A program made the translations under genes and the position numbers. A stretch of DNA of 43,500 nucleotides from positions 432,276-475,775 of the forward strand of contig CAUYUJ010019604.1 in NCBI GenBank assembly GCA_963575745.1. Reading direction: 5' to 3'. This DNA is from Prorocentrum cordatum. Lineage: Eukaryota; Sar; Dinophyceae; Prorocentrales; Prorocentraceae. Numbering within the stretch: position 1 is the first letter of the stretch; each line of letters opens with the position of its first letter. Below are positions 10,608-20,276 of the stretch, in pieces. The notes below the pieces were generated by a model. The model searched no databases, was not told where the DNA came from, and was given only the letters and a program-made list of their open reading frames with translations.

Positions 10608-11308
10608 GTGCGGCAAGACCGAGGAGCCGCAGTTGCGGAACAGAGCTCGGTACTACTGGGCGCCTGCTGCCTGCGTAGTGCATCCCATTAGCGATGGAGT
10701 GCATGTTGCGGTGTAGGATAGCCCGCAGTTGCGGGGTTGCGGTTGCGAAGCCGCAGTTGCGGTTGCGTATAATAGGAGAGCACGCGGTTGCGAAGCCGCA
10801 GTTTGCAATAAGTGTGCGCGCGCTGGGTCATCATCATCGTCGTCGTCCGTCCTCGTCGTCGTCGCTGCCGTCGTCGTCGTCGCGTCTGTCGTCTGTCGTC
10901 AGCAGTCGTCGTCGGTCGTCGTCGTCGTCAAGTCTGTCGTCTGTCGTCAGCAGTCGTCGTCGTCGTCGTCCCTCCTCCCTCCTCCCTCCTCCCTCCTCCC
11001 TCCTCCCTCCTCCCTCCTCGTCCTCCTCCAGGCCGCATCCCCCCGCCACCTCCGTCCTAGCTCTCCTTCCCCTTCCCCTCCTCGTCCTCCTCCAGCTTGC
11101 ACCCCCCTCCCTCCTCCAGCCTGCACCCCCCCCAAGCTCTCGCCCGATATTTTGGATTAAAACTGAGCCTTCAGTCGTCCGCAGGCATTCGGCTCAGCAG
11201 GTCGTTGGGCTCCTGGCACACACGCCTCCACCCTGAGCGACGGACGTCGTGCCATAGTCCGCCATATCGGAGCTCCGGGCCGCAGTGGCGGACAGCGTCG
11301 GCACAGAT
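10608..11308 (+). promoter_or_regulatory. Intergenic punctuation between B and C
   Basis: Hairpins at 10627, 10723 and 10751, a decayed copy at 10796, then a TCG/CCT-rich pyrimidine tract (about 10828-11140) and a further hairpin at 11280 just before the gene C ATG. No separate gene seen; frames here read the repeats. Confidence 0.5.
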
Positions 11309-13735
11309 ATGAACGACAGCGTCGGCACAGATAATGCCGCAGTGGCGGACAAGAAAGCCGCAGTGGCGGACGAGACAGCCGCAGTTCCAGGCGGAACGCA
11401 AGGGATCTTTCAGAGGGCCAACGCCTTGAGGTCTAGATTCAGGACAGGGGACAAGGTGCGCCTCCCTGTGCTCATGCTCGCCCCGCACACGGGCAACCGA
11501 GGCGGGCACTACCCTCAGCAGGAAAGGGTTCGGGAACTCGCTGTGAAAATCTTCCTGGCTGGATTCACGCAAGCCGAAGCTGACCACGAAGGTGTCTGCG
11601 TTCAGATGTACCCAGCACAAGAGCTGGTGCTGAGAAAAAAGGAGGACCCGAAGTTCCAGACGTACACAGAGTACAATCTGGAAAAAGCGACCGGCCACCT
11701 CGCTGCGTGCTTCGACCGCAGTTGCGGAACAGACGTTGCGTATGGGACGTGTTCGCACTCCCACTTGTGCCTCGTGTTGCGGGCGTGCGCCCTGGGAGCC
11801 AAGTGGCCCATCCCCCAAGGCATGGAGTTCACGGAGGACGAGAGCGCGAGGCTGAAGCGCGTGCTCGATAAGGACGGCAATCTCGACATGGCCGCAGTGG
11901 CGGAACATGACCCTGTCGCTAAGAAACTCGTGCAGGGGGGTATGCTCATGGAAGTGCTTAGCTGGAAAATCATGGACGAGGAACCCACTGGTGCTTCGCT
12001 CATCAGCCAGTCCCTCAATAAAGGAGCCGATTTTGCGTTGCGAACGACTGAACTCACCGCGCTCCGTGTTCTGTGCAAGGCTGTTGACGCGGAGCTGCAC
12101 GCCGCAGTTGCGGATCAGGTTGCCTTTGAAAAGGTCAAGCTCTCCGTCATGCACGAACTCGATCGAGTCGTTCAGGACCCAGACTTCATTGAGCTGTTCT
12201 CGTTCGTTGTTGGGCTCGGGAGCACGAAAGCGCAGTTCATCCCCTTGCTGCTCCAGTTCTGCGAGGTCTACGTGAACTCCAGGAGAAGGGCCCTTCGGCT
12301 CGGTGCCTTCGGGGCAGCCAGCGAGCTTCCCGACGAAGTGCCGTGGGTCAAGGTTGCCGTGGTGATGCGATGCTACAGGAACGCGCCTGCGAGGAAGAGG
12401 GGCGTTGACACTCCTGTGTGGTGCCCTGACCCAGAACAATCGTGGAAGAAGAAGGAGTTCCGAGACTTCCTCATCGACATGAACTCGGCTCTCCGTTTGT
12501 ACTTGTTCACGCTGAGCAAGGCCATCGACGGCATGGGCCCTGAGAAGGCGATCGAGTTCAAGGCGAACCTGTGCATACTGACCGCAGACGGCTTCATGCA
12601 GTACCTGAAGGACACCCACGTCAAGGAACGAAGTATCCCAGGACATCGTCAGGCGCTCCTCCGCGCTTGCGCGGAGGCCACGGGGAAGGTGGAGCCGAAG
12701 TCCAATCGGGACGCCCTTGAGAAGGCCCTCGGCGAAGTGGGAGTCCGAGGCGGGAAGCCCGATTGGTTCGATTTCAACGCGTTGCCGCGCCCAGAACCGA
12801 ATGAGCCCGCAGTGGCGGGGAAGACAAAGGCTTCCGCAGAGGAGCACGAGTTGATGCCGACGGTCATTTCCTTTGACCCCACGACGCAATTACCAACGAA
12901 CCACCAGCGCAGCAGGGACACGACGGCCATTCCACGCGGATCCTTCCCTTTGCCAATCGCCGAATGGAGGCGTTCAGCGGCAGCGAAGGAGCTGGGGCGG
13001 GAGCCTGCTTTGGTCAGCGCAGTGTTGCTGTGCCTTTGGGCGCGCCACATGTCCGCAGTTGCGGAAGCGCAAGTAGAGGTGTTGCAAGACGCTGACACAG
13101 AGAAACGCACCGTCAAGGCAACCGCTGCAAACGACGAAAAATGCATCGAGTTGTGGCCGTGCGTCCCAAAGGCATCCAAGGTGCACGCCGCAAGCACGCA
13201 CCCCGAGAGGGTGGCCGTGCAAGTCTGGGTGAAAGGAGATCCAAATGGGGCCACGCCCACGACCTTCTACTTGCACCCCGAGTTCAAGCCGCCTGCGGAC
13301 AAGACGCCCGCCGACGTGGCTGACCACGATGTGCGGTTGAGAGCATGGAAGTGGGATGCGCAAGAGACAATGCACGTCTTCTGGGCAGTCAACAGAGTCA
13401 CGGAACAGGAGATCCAGCAGAGAAACAGCCGTAATGAAAGCGCAGTTGCGCGCATCAACATGGAGCTGGAGACGAAAGAATTGGCGGTGTGCGTGCCTGG
13501 GACAGGCGGGGTCGTGCTCGCCGTGAATGTCCCTGTGCTGGTGAATACCACGGCCGTGAAGAAAGGAGAAGAGCTCCTGTGGGAGGCGAGACCCAAAACC
13601 GCACCGAAGAAGAAGGCGGCCGAGGAGACGTGGAAGACGGACGCGGCCAAGAGGGCCAAAGGGAAGCCTTCGGGCCAGCCCGCGCCGAAGAAATCGAAGA
13701 AAGGGTTCGACGAAAGCGGGAAGATGTCGCTCTAA
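11309..13735 (+). CDS. Gene C: large protein of unknown function (808 aa)
   Basis: The first ATG in the long frame is at 11309; upstream codons in frame include only GTG. The first 30 residues contain two back-to-back AAVAD peptides made by hairpins at 11337 and 11358. Residues about 30-720 have normal globular composition with several helical, charged stretches (for example WCPDPEQSWKKKEFRDFLID and LTADGFMQYLKDTHVKER), but I recognise no domain. The last 60 residues are Lys/Ala-rich (KKKAAEETWK, PAPKKSKKG), a likely nuclear localisation or nucleic-acid-binding tail. About nine hairpins lie inside, mostly in the AVA frame, including GCGCAGTTGCGC at 13440 with both stem ends changed. Four hairpins follow the stop (13748, 13785, 13829, 13885). 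Structural or DNA-packaging roles are possible but unsupported. Confidence 0.8.
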   Translation: MNDSVGTDNAAVADKKAAVADETAAVPGGTQGIFQRANALRSRFRTGDKVRLPVLMLAPHTGNRGGHYPQQERVRELAVKIFLAGFTQAEADHEGVCVQMYPAQELVLRKKEDPKFQTYTEYNLEKATGHLAACFDRSCGTDVAYGTCSHSHLCLVLRACALGAKWPIPQGMEFTEDESARLKRVLDKDGNLDMAAVAEHDPVAKKLVQGGMLMEVLSWKIMDEEPTGASLISQSLNKGADFALRTTELTALRVLCKAVDAELHAAVADQVAFEKVKLSVMHELDRVVQDPDFIELFSFVVGLGSTKAQFIPLLLQFCEVYVNSRRRALRLGAFGAASELPDEVPWVKVAVVMRCYRNAPARKRGVDTPVWCPDPEQSWKKKEFRDFLIDMNSALRLYLFTLSKAIDGMGPEKAIEFKANLCILTADGFMQYLKDTHVKERSIPGHRQALLRACAEATGKVEPKSNRDALEKALGEVGVRGGKPDWFDFNALPRPEPNEPAVAGKTKASAEEHELMPTVISFDPTTQLPTNHQRSRDTTAIPRGSFPLPIAEWRRSAAAKELGREPALVSAVLLCLWARHMSAVAEAQVEVLQDADTEKRTVKATAANDEKCIELWPCVPKASKVHAASTHPERVAVQVWVKGDPNGATPTTFYLHPEFKPPADKTPADVADHDVRLRAWKWDAQETMHVFWAVNRVTEQEIQQRNSRNESAVARINMELETKELAVCVPGTGGVVLAVNVPVLVNTTAVKKGEELLWEARPKTAPKKKAAEETWKTDAAKRAKGKPSGQPAPKKSKKGFDESGKMSL

Positions 13736-14189
13736 TTAATTAAGAAGCCGCAGTGGCGGCAGTCAGGGCGGCTTGCTCGCGTGACCGCAGTTGCGGGCAA
13801 CAGGCCGAAGGGGGGGGCGCACGCGTGACCGCTGTTGCGGAGCGCTCGTGTAGTTTGCAGTGTCACTGCTTCTGTTAGCTGATGCCGCAGTAGCGGGCCG
13901 CTGACGATCGAGCACGGAGGTTCGAAACGGACCTCCTCCCTCCCTTCTCCCTCTCCTCCCTCGCCCTTCCTCCACTTCCTCCCTCTCTCCTCCTCCTTTC
14001 TCCCCTTCCTCCCAAGTTGGAAGCCGAAACTACTCATTTCCTCACTCCCTCCCTCCCTCCCTGGAGGCCCTGGAGGGCGTCCGCCCTGGAGGGCCTGGAG
14101 GGCCCTGGAGGCCCTGGAGGGCCTCCCTGGAGGCCCTGGAGGGCCTCCCTGGAGGCCCTGGAGGGCCTGGAGGGCCCTGGGCTGAGGGC
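13736..14189 (+). promoter_or_regulatory. Hairpins, pyrimidine tract and CCTGGAGGG tandem repeat between C and D
   Basis: Four hairpins (13748-13896), a TCC-rich pyrimidine tract (about 13928-14062), then a tandem array of CCTGGAGG(G/C) units about 9-18 bases long (14062-14216) that runs into the central palindrome. No gene. Confidence 0.6.
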
Positions 14190-14326
14190 GGAGGCCCTGG
14201 AGGGCCTCCGCCCTCAGAATGCTTCAAAGCAGTGCCGCGGCACTGCTTTGAAGCATCCAGATGCTTCAAAGCAGTGCCCCGGCACTGCTTTGAAGCATTC
14301 TGAGGGCGGAGGCCCTCCAGGGAGGC
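14190..14326. repeat. Central nested palindrome of the element
   Basis: 14218-14257 is a perfect palindrome ATGCTTCAAAGCAGTGCC-GC-GGCAC.. with centre CCGCGG. 14262-14301 is a second copy with a CCCCGG centre. Outside both, the arms GAGGGCCTCCGCCCTCAGAA and its complement continue the inverted symmetry to about 14326, so the whole can fold as one cruciform carrying two inner hairpins. It uses the same TTCAAAGCAGTGCC unit as both ends and lies about 8.1 kb from each. Confidence 0.85.
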
Positions 14327-14460
14327 GCGAGGATCGCAGGGACCGAGGGAGGCCCTCCAGGGAGGCGTTCAGCTCGCCATCTGGCTCAACCGCGCGCGGC
14401 CCCACTGCCCGCACCCCCGCCTTGCCCGCAGTTGCGGCTGTGTCCAGCGCAGTAGCACAC

Positions 14461-15458
14461 ATGCCGACTTCGAGCGAATGGAGCCCTGTGTGCGTTGAGA
14501 AGGTCTTGTGCATCCGTGGAGGTTGGCTTGCGCAGACCACCCCCATCCCCGAAAAGGATGTCAAGGTGCTCCACGCATGGCCCCTCGGAGAGATAACTTT
14601 CGTGCACGTGAACATGCAAAAGGCTTGGCTGCTCAAGGTGTGCGCCAAAGGTAAACCGACCGCAGGGGCCTTGAAGGCCTCCAAGGCCTGGGACGCGCTG
14701 AAGAAAGAAGTCGCGAAGCAGGGCGGCGCCGCAGTTGCGGACGATGAGAGCGACGGCGACGCGGGGGACGAAGCAGATGACCCCATGTCGGCCCTGGTCA
14801 GCTCCACGGACGCCACGAAGAAGCAGGCAGCGACCCCGACCAGCGCCAAGAAGCAGAAGACTGGAACGCGTGCGGCGACTACTGGCCTGCCCAGGGGCGA
14901 GGCCGTGGAGTCGGCCATAGCCACTGTGCACTCTGTACAGATGCCCGCAAAGAGCCCCATGAAGTTTCCGCACGACACGGCCGTTCGAAACGTGCGGGTG
15001 GCCAGCTTCAAGCGGAGGACGTTGTGGCTGGACGCTGCAGACCTTGGGTGGCTGATCGACATGATCGTGGACGACGTGAGCCTCGGCGGTGTCCCCGACA
15101 TCGACGACGGCGACAAGGACGAGGCCGCAGTGGCGGACAGGGACTGGGCAACGGCGGTTGACCCTGCCACCCCGCTGGCGAAGCAAAAGGAGGTCGACCC
15201 CCCGTGGCGCAGGGGAGCGGCTCTGGCTTCACCGTCGTTTGGGACTTCAAGGGCGCTTGGGTCGCGACCATCACGCGAGAGTGTGCCAACAAGGGCAAAA
15301 GGATCGAGATGGATGTGAAGAAACTTACAAAGAAGAAGTGGCAGTCGGCGCAGTCGGTGAAGGGCTACGACTACGAGTGGGAGGGCATGACGCAGCACCA
15401 GCGCAAGCAAGCGGCTCTGGATTACCTCGAGCTCCAAATCCCCAGTCTGTTCGACTGA
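14461..15458 (+). CDS. Gene D: unknown protein, frame broken at a C6 run
   Basis: ATG at 14461 after the pyrimidine tract. The first frame runs to a stop at 15316-15318 (285 aa), but from about 15205 it turns into Ser/Arg/Pro-rich nonsense. The other frame (15204-15458) reads GFTVVWDFKGAWVATITREC and ends LELQIPSLFD, which is protein-like. The switch lies at CCCCCC (15198-15203) and needs one extra base or a -1 shift. The joined product would be about 332 aa. Post-stop hairpins at 15477 and 15505 lie 18 bases after the second stop, as for the other genes, which supports 15458 as the true end. Domains: N-terminal folded part (residues 1-85), an acidic Ala/Asp/Lys linker, then two short folded blocks. 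No family recognised. Could be sequencing error, real decay or programmed frameshifting. Confidence 0.65.
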
Positions 15459-15833
15459 GGCCCGAAGCCGTATGGGCCGCAGTTGCGGTGGGGCTACTGA
15501 GTGCCCGCAGTTGCGGGGTGGCTGGGTGCGCGTGAACACGCGGAGGGCGAGGCGGTGTGAGGAGGCAGGCGGAAGGTTTAGGGTGTTCCACGGGTGCACG
15601 CCTTAGTGCGCCAACTTGTGTGGGCGAGCGTTTTTCTTAGAGAAGCATGGAGTGAAGCATCGAAACCCTGTGCGCGCGATGATTGGGGCTTCCGCGCGGG
15701 CGTTGTTGAAAAGTACCTCCTTCTTCGCCCCTCCGCATCGTCTTCAGTTGCTCCTCCCTCCTCCCCTCCCTCTTCCTAGTTCTGTAGCCCGCAGCCGAGT
15801 GCCCGGCCCGAGTCGTTCGCCACGCGACCGATC
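15459..15833 (+). promoter_or_regulatory. Hairpins and pyrimidine tract between D and E
   Basis: Hairpins at 15477 and 15505, then a short C/T tract (about 15715-15778) followed by several AG acceptors (TTCCTAG, TGTAG, CGCAG) 35-60 bases before the E ATG. This is the cleanest trans-splice-like acceptor in the element. Confidence 0.55.
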
Positions 15834-18800
15834 ATGGATGTTCCCGTGGGGCGGACATGGTATGGCGAGGAGGACGGAACGCATTTCGAGGTGGAGTGGC
15901 TCCATTACGACAGCGGCTGCGCACCGAGGAAAACGAAGTATGGCACCACTGGGCTCGCCAACATCTTGGGCCGCAGTAGCGGCGTTCCGTGCCCCAAGAA
16001 GATAAAGGTGCACGCATGTGCGGATTTTCCGTGCCTAGCGAAGTGGCCCGCGTCGCAGTACGGCCTTGTTGAGCCGCCTCGCTTTCATTTGCGGCCGTCT
16101 GCTTGGCGACCGGGCGCGACGCCACCCCCCGCAGTTGCGGCTCCAGGCGGCACCGCAGTTGCGGCTCCCTCGGCCCCTGCACACATAGCACCAGCAACAC
16201 CAGCAGAACTCGCAGCTCCTGCGCAAGAAGGACACGCAGCTCCAGCACCAGAAGCACCCGCAGAACCCAAACCTCCAGCAGCCCCTGTGCCCGAAGCACC
16301 CGCAGCAGCAGTCCCTCCAGCTCCTCCAGCTCAAGTGCACGCAACACCAGACCCGCCTGCTGCGCAGGAGACCGCAATTGCGGTTGAAGCTCCTGAGGGA
16401 GTGGAAGCGGACAAAGACACACCACTTCCAGCACGCTTGCCACCAGCGCGGCCGCTGCCAGAGAACTGGTCGAAGACGCAGGTCGCATTCTTCCCGTGCC
16501 CAGACCCAAAGGCTGCAGCACGAGTTGCGGCGCCTGTTGGCGACGCCTTGCGGCCACGAGTCGCGGCGCCACCCCTGGCGCCAGAGAAAGGTGTACCTGT
16601 GGAAGACGCGCCAAAGATCCAGGCCGCAGTGGCGGCGACGGTGCCTGACGTCGTGATGGCTCTCCTGAGGCAGATTCTGTCCGAGAATTCCTACATAGGG
16701 TATTCAGCTTTCATGCTGTTTGCCTTGCGGTTCGGGCGTCGACCTTACGTGTGGGAAGGCGAGAACCGCAAGGACCTCCTTGACTTCTACATGCCTTGGG
16801 CAAAGGAGAAGTGCACTGAGCCATGCGCCGTCGACGGCGTGGCGTGCGTACTCGCCGCTGCTGAGGATCTGTTCGGGGAATGGACAACGGTGGAACTCAG
16901 GCCCGTGACTCCCGAGAACCCTCTCCATGAGGTGCGCCACTGGGTGGCCGCAGTTGCGGTGGGTGGCGTGTGCTCTGAGGGGGCGGACGCGTTGAACAGG
17001 TTCTACGGTCCTCTGGGACAATGGGTCCTAGGGACTGTTTGCGATGGAAACTGCGGCATTGACCTTATGGCGATGATGTTGCAGAAACCGCAAAATGCCG
17101 AGACGCGCAAATGGCTTCGGGAGGAACTGTACGATTTCGGGGTGCGCCGCTGGGACGAACCGTGGTTGCACGACATGCTCGTTGTCACGCAGGAACTAAC
17201 CTTGGAGGAGGTGCGGGCGTACCGCAGTTGCGGGGCCAGCGGCCCTGCTGGACCCATGGTCCTGCACGACTCCGAGGGCGAGGGCGAACCAGCAGAGGCG
17301 CCGAGAGAGGCGAGCGCGCCACGCCCCGCTCTCATGGCGGCGTTAGAGTGGCAGACGGGCGTGCAGGACATGGGTATATTGCTTGCCATGGCTGAGGCTA
17401 TGCCCGAGGCGTTGCAGGAGGAGCAGATCAGGGCGCACGCACTGGCCAGCGCACGCCCAAAACCCGAAGTTGCGGAACAGAAGCGGCGCGTGTGCCCGCA
17501 CATGCTCAGAGACCGCGAACTGGTTTGCAAAGAACTGGAGGCGCACGCACGCAGTTGTGGTTGGATGGGCGAGGGCGTTCTGCCACGGAATTCAATCGCG
17601 TCTTTTTGCGGGCGGTTCACGTGGCCGAAGGGCATGGGGGTCGTCCAGCAGCGCCAGGCCGTCTCCAAGTGGTTTCAAAACTGGCGCACACAAGGTGGAC
17701 ATGGCACGGCGGGCGTGCATGGCCGACGCCGCGCGCGGGGCAACCAAGGGCGCCCGAACAAGGCTCCATGGCTGGAAGCCGCTCTGTACGAGTGGTGGTC
17801 CCACATGAGGTACTCCGTGGACTGGAAGGCGGTGGCCAAGCGAACCGCAGTTGCGGAGGAGAGGCCCAAGATGTTGGCCAGGTTCTCCCAATCCCTGCTG
17901 GTTACGAAGGCGAAGCAACTCGTCGCGGACTACTGCGTGGAGACAATGAAGCGGGGAGGCAAACCGATGGTGCCGCAGTTGCGGCCTCGGTGGTGGGTGA
18001 AGTGGCGGCGCTCCTACGGCCTGAGCATGAAGAAGCCGAACCGCAAGTACAAGGTGCCAAAATGGTTGCTCCAATCTCGTTTTGAGACTATGATCTTGAA
18101 CGTGGCCAGGGTCCGCGCAGCTGCAGAGGAGCTTCTGGGGTACGACCCGCACATCCTGAACTGGGACCAGTCGCCCTTTCACCACAACGAGTCGTCGTCG
18201 GCCTCGAAGCCGACCTTGGCTGTGAAGGGTGGCATTGTCCCGCTTGTCGAGGCGCATGACGACAGCAGGGCTCGGTGGACAGCGAACCTGACGGTGTCGA
18301 GCGACGCGGAGGACATCCGCAGTTGCGGACCACCGCCGGCGGAGCTAATGTTCAAGGGGGGATCTGTCATCGCTGAGGGCTTGGCCGCACATGCCCGCAG
18401 TCGCGGCTATCCGTCTTGGGTGAGCACGGCGACGTCCGAGAAGGGGTCCTACCGCGCAGACGACGTTGTATCATTCTTGCAGCGGCACTTGCGGGCCTGG
18501 CCCGACGACCCGCAGTTGCGGGGAAAGTGGCGCATCCTCATGGCCGACGACCATTCCCCGCACAAAGCAGACGCTGTGCGGAGACTCGCCTGGCAGCGCG
18601 GCTACGTGCTGATCATTCACGGCGGGGGGACGACCGCAGTTGCGCAGCCCGTGGACACGGACTTGAACCAGCACGTGAAGCGCCGGTACATTGCCCTCGA
18701 GACCAAAGCGCTGGTGCAGCAAATGGCGTTGGGGAAGCACGTGCCGCAGTTGCGGCGTTCCGATTGCGCCGACTTGATGCTGTCAGTGTTGGAGAATGTG

Positions 18801-19949
18801 CAGTTGCACTTGGACGCCGCGAAAGGTTTCCTGAAAGTGGGAATTCGAGCGCCCTTCGACAAGTCAGGAGATCTCGAGATTTGCCGAGAGGCGGCGGAAC
18901 TCTGGGAAGCAGGGGGGCTGCGAGCAAAAGTGGACACCGCAGTCGCGGAGGTGAGGGAAGAATGCGAGCAGAAACGTTTGAAATGGTCCTACAATGACGT
19001 GCTGCGTCTCATACACGAATACGAGAAACACGACGCCACAGATTCCGTGTTGGAGAAGCTCGGCGACGAAGCGCTAGGCCAGGAGCCAGGCCACGAGGAG
19101 GGCGATGAGGAGGGCGGGGAGGAGGAGGAGGAGGAGGTGCACGAGGAGCACGAGGAGGACGAAGAGCAAGAGGAGGCCTCGTGGGCCGAGGCTCTTGCGG
19201 AACAGTGCGATGCCGCAGTTGCGGCACCTGGGCCTCAAGGATCCTCGGTATCCATGGACTGCGTGGTCGACGCAGAGGCGGCCGAGCAGGTGGCAGTGGC
19301 GACGTCCTTGGCAGAAACGCTCCGCGAGGCGGAAGATATGCTGCGCCAAGTGGGCATGGAGAAACTAGCGCAGGATTGCCGACAGCAACGACACAAACAA
19401 AAGAAGCGGTTGAGAGAGCTGGCGCGGGAGGACAACGAGGTCCTACGAGCGTTGACTGCCCAGCGAGACCACGAAGCCGCAGTGGTGGCGAAAAAGCGGC
19501 GCCTGGCTCTGGAAGCGAACGACAGGACGAAGGCGTTGCACGATCTCAAGAAGCAGATTCGAGAGGCCGAGGCCGCCTTGAGGGCAAAGAAGGAGGCCGC
19601 AGTTGCGGTGGAAACGGCTTTGGCTAACAAACACGCCCTAGCGCAGTGGAATCCCGAGGAGTTCAAGATCAAGAAAAACAGGATGGCAGCTCTGGATCGC
19701 CTGGCTCGCGGAAAAGGCGTCCTCTCAGACGAGCAGAGGGGGGAGTGGGCATGGTTCAAGACGCATTGGGACGAGGAGATGTGCAAGCAGCACAAGGAGC
19801 AATGGCCGCTCACGTTTGCTGGGTGGCTGCAAAAAGTCGCGAACGACGCGGCGTCTGGGAACCGTTCGGCGCTGTCGCAGTTCGTGCATTCGGAAACAGT
19901 GAGAACCCTGGGAGGGCAAATGGCGCTGGTAATCCCAGCCCTAGCGTGA
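15834..19949 (+). CDS. Gene E: DDE transposase, pogo/CENP-B-like, with OTU-like N-terminal part (1371 aa)
   Basis: ATG at 15834 follows the acceptor region. Residues 1-85 form an unknown folded block; 90-210 are Ala/Pro-rich linker. About 270-470 holds VCDGNCGIDLMAMML (Asp404-Gly-Asn-Cys407), like the Cys box of OTU proteases, but no catalytic His was confirmed. About 550-740 is basic and resembles a CENP-B/pogo-type DNA-binding region, ending RWWVKWRRSYGLS. The transposase core follows: Asp778 in NWDQSP, Asp905/906 in LMADDHSPH and Asp941 in QPVDTDLNQHVKRRY. Spacing from Asp906 to Asp941 is 34 residues, and the QPxD block is typical of the DDE_1/pogo family, part of Tc1/mariner-pogo. An acidic stretch (about 1085-1115), a long coiled coil (about 1170-1290) and a conserved-looking C-terminal block follow. 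About 18 hairpins lie inside. The transposase likely binds the element ends; linked OTU-like and coiled-coil parts are unusual. Confidence 0.85.
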   Translation: MDVPVGRTWYGEEDGTHFEVEWLHYDSGCAPRKTKYGTTGLANILGRSSGVPCPKKIKVHACADFPCLAKWPASQYGLVEPPRFHLRPSAWRPGATPPPAVAAPGGTAVAAPSAPAHIAPATPAELAAPAQEGHAAPAPEAPAEPKPPAAPVPEAPAAAVPPAPPAQVHATPDPPAAQETAIAVEAPEGVEADKDTPLPARLPPARPLPENWSKTQVAFFPCPDPKAAARVAAPVGDALRPRVAAPPLAPEKGVPVEDAPKIQAAVAATVPDVVMALLRQILSENSYIGYSAFMLFALRFGRRPYVWEGENRKDLLDFYMPWAKEKCTEPCAVDGVACVLAAAEDLFGEWTTVELRPVTPENPLHEVRHWVAAVAVGGVCSEGADALNRFYGPLGQWVLGTVCDGNCGIDLMAMMLQKPQNAETRKWLREELYDFGVRRWDEPWLHDMLVVTQELTLEEVRAYRSCGASGPAGPMVLHDSEGEGEPAEAPREASAPRPALMAALEWQTGVQDMGILLAMAEAMPEALQEEQIRAHALASARPKPEVAEQKRRVCPHMLRDRELVCKELEAHARSCGWMGEGVLPRNSIASFCGRFTWPKGMGVVQQRQAVSKWFQNWRTQGGHGTAGVHGRRRARGNQGRPNKAPWLEAALYEWWSHMRYSVDWKAVAKRTAVAEERPKMLARFSQSLLVTKAKQLVADYCVETMKRGGKPMVPQLRPRWWVKWRRSYGLSMKKPNRKYKVPKWLLQSRFETMILNVARVRAAAEELLGYDPHILNWDQSPFHHNESSSASKPTLAVKGGIVPLVEAHDDSRARWTANLTVSSDAEDIRSCGPPPAELMFKGGSVIAEGLAAHARSRGYPSWVSTATSEKGSYRADDVVSFLQRHLRAWPDDPQLRGKWRILMADDHSPHKADAVRRLAWQRGYVLIIHGGGTTAVAQPVDTDLNQHVKRRYIALETKALVQQMALGKHVPQLRRSDCADLMLSVLENVQLHLDAAKGFLKVGIRAPFDKSGDLEICREAAELWEAGGLRAKVDTAVAEVREECEQKRLKWSYNDVLRLIHEYEKHDATDSVLEKLGDEALGQEPGHEEGDEEGGEEEEEEVHEEHEEDEEQEEASWAEALAEQCDAAVAAPGPQGSSVSMDCVVDAEAAEQVAVATSLAETLREAEDMLRQVGMEKLAQDCRQQRHKQKKRLRELAREDNEVLRALTAQRDHEAAVVAKKRRLALEANDRTKALHDLKKQIREAEAALRAKKEAAVAVETALANKHALAQWNPEEFKIKKNRMAALDRLARGKGVLSDEQRGEWAWFKTHWDEEMCKQHKEQWPLTFAGWLQKVANDAASGNRSALSQFVHSETVRTLGGQMALVIPALA

Positions 19950-20276
19950 TGCAGGCCGCAGTTGCGGACCCACAGGAAGTCCAGAGGGAAGTTGTTTTTC
20001 CAAGCGGCTCCCGCGCGGGCAGGAGATGAGGCAAAACCGCAGTTGCGGTCTTCCTGCTGCTGTGAAAATAATCCTTTCACAGTCCCTTGCAATCGTCGCC
20101 CTCCTTCTGCTTCTCCGCCAGTCCATTTGTTGTTCTTTCGGTTCCTTTGAGTCCTCGCCCTCCTTCTGCCACTCCTCGAATCCTCTTTGTCTCCTCCCTC
20201 CATCCGACCCCATGCCCATTCACGATCCATTTCCGTAGCCACCGTGGCTCGAGGTGGCGCACGCGAAGACGCAAGC
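19950..20276 (+). promoter_or_regulatory. Hairpins and pyrimidine tract between E and F
   Basis: Hairpins at 19956 (6 bases after the stop) and 20037, then a C/T-rich tract (about 20085-20230) with CCTCC/CTTCTGCC words before the first ATG of gene F. Confidence 0.5.

Noticed and set aside
11285-11308. Non-ATG start for gene C
   Set aside because: Only GTG is available; the ATG at 11309 is 24 bases on and costs nothing.
14017-14460. Upstream extension of gene D through the CCTGGAGGG array and central palindrome
   Set aside because: Starts at TTG, and the residues are repeat-derived (Gly/Pro/Trp and palindrome peptides).
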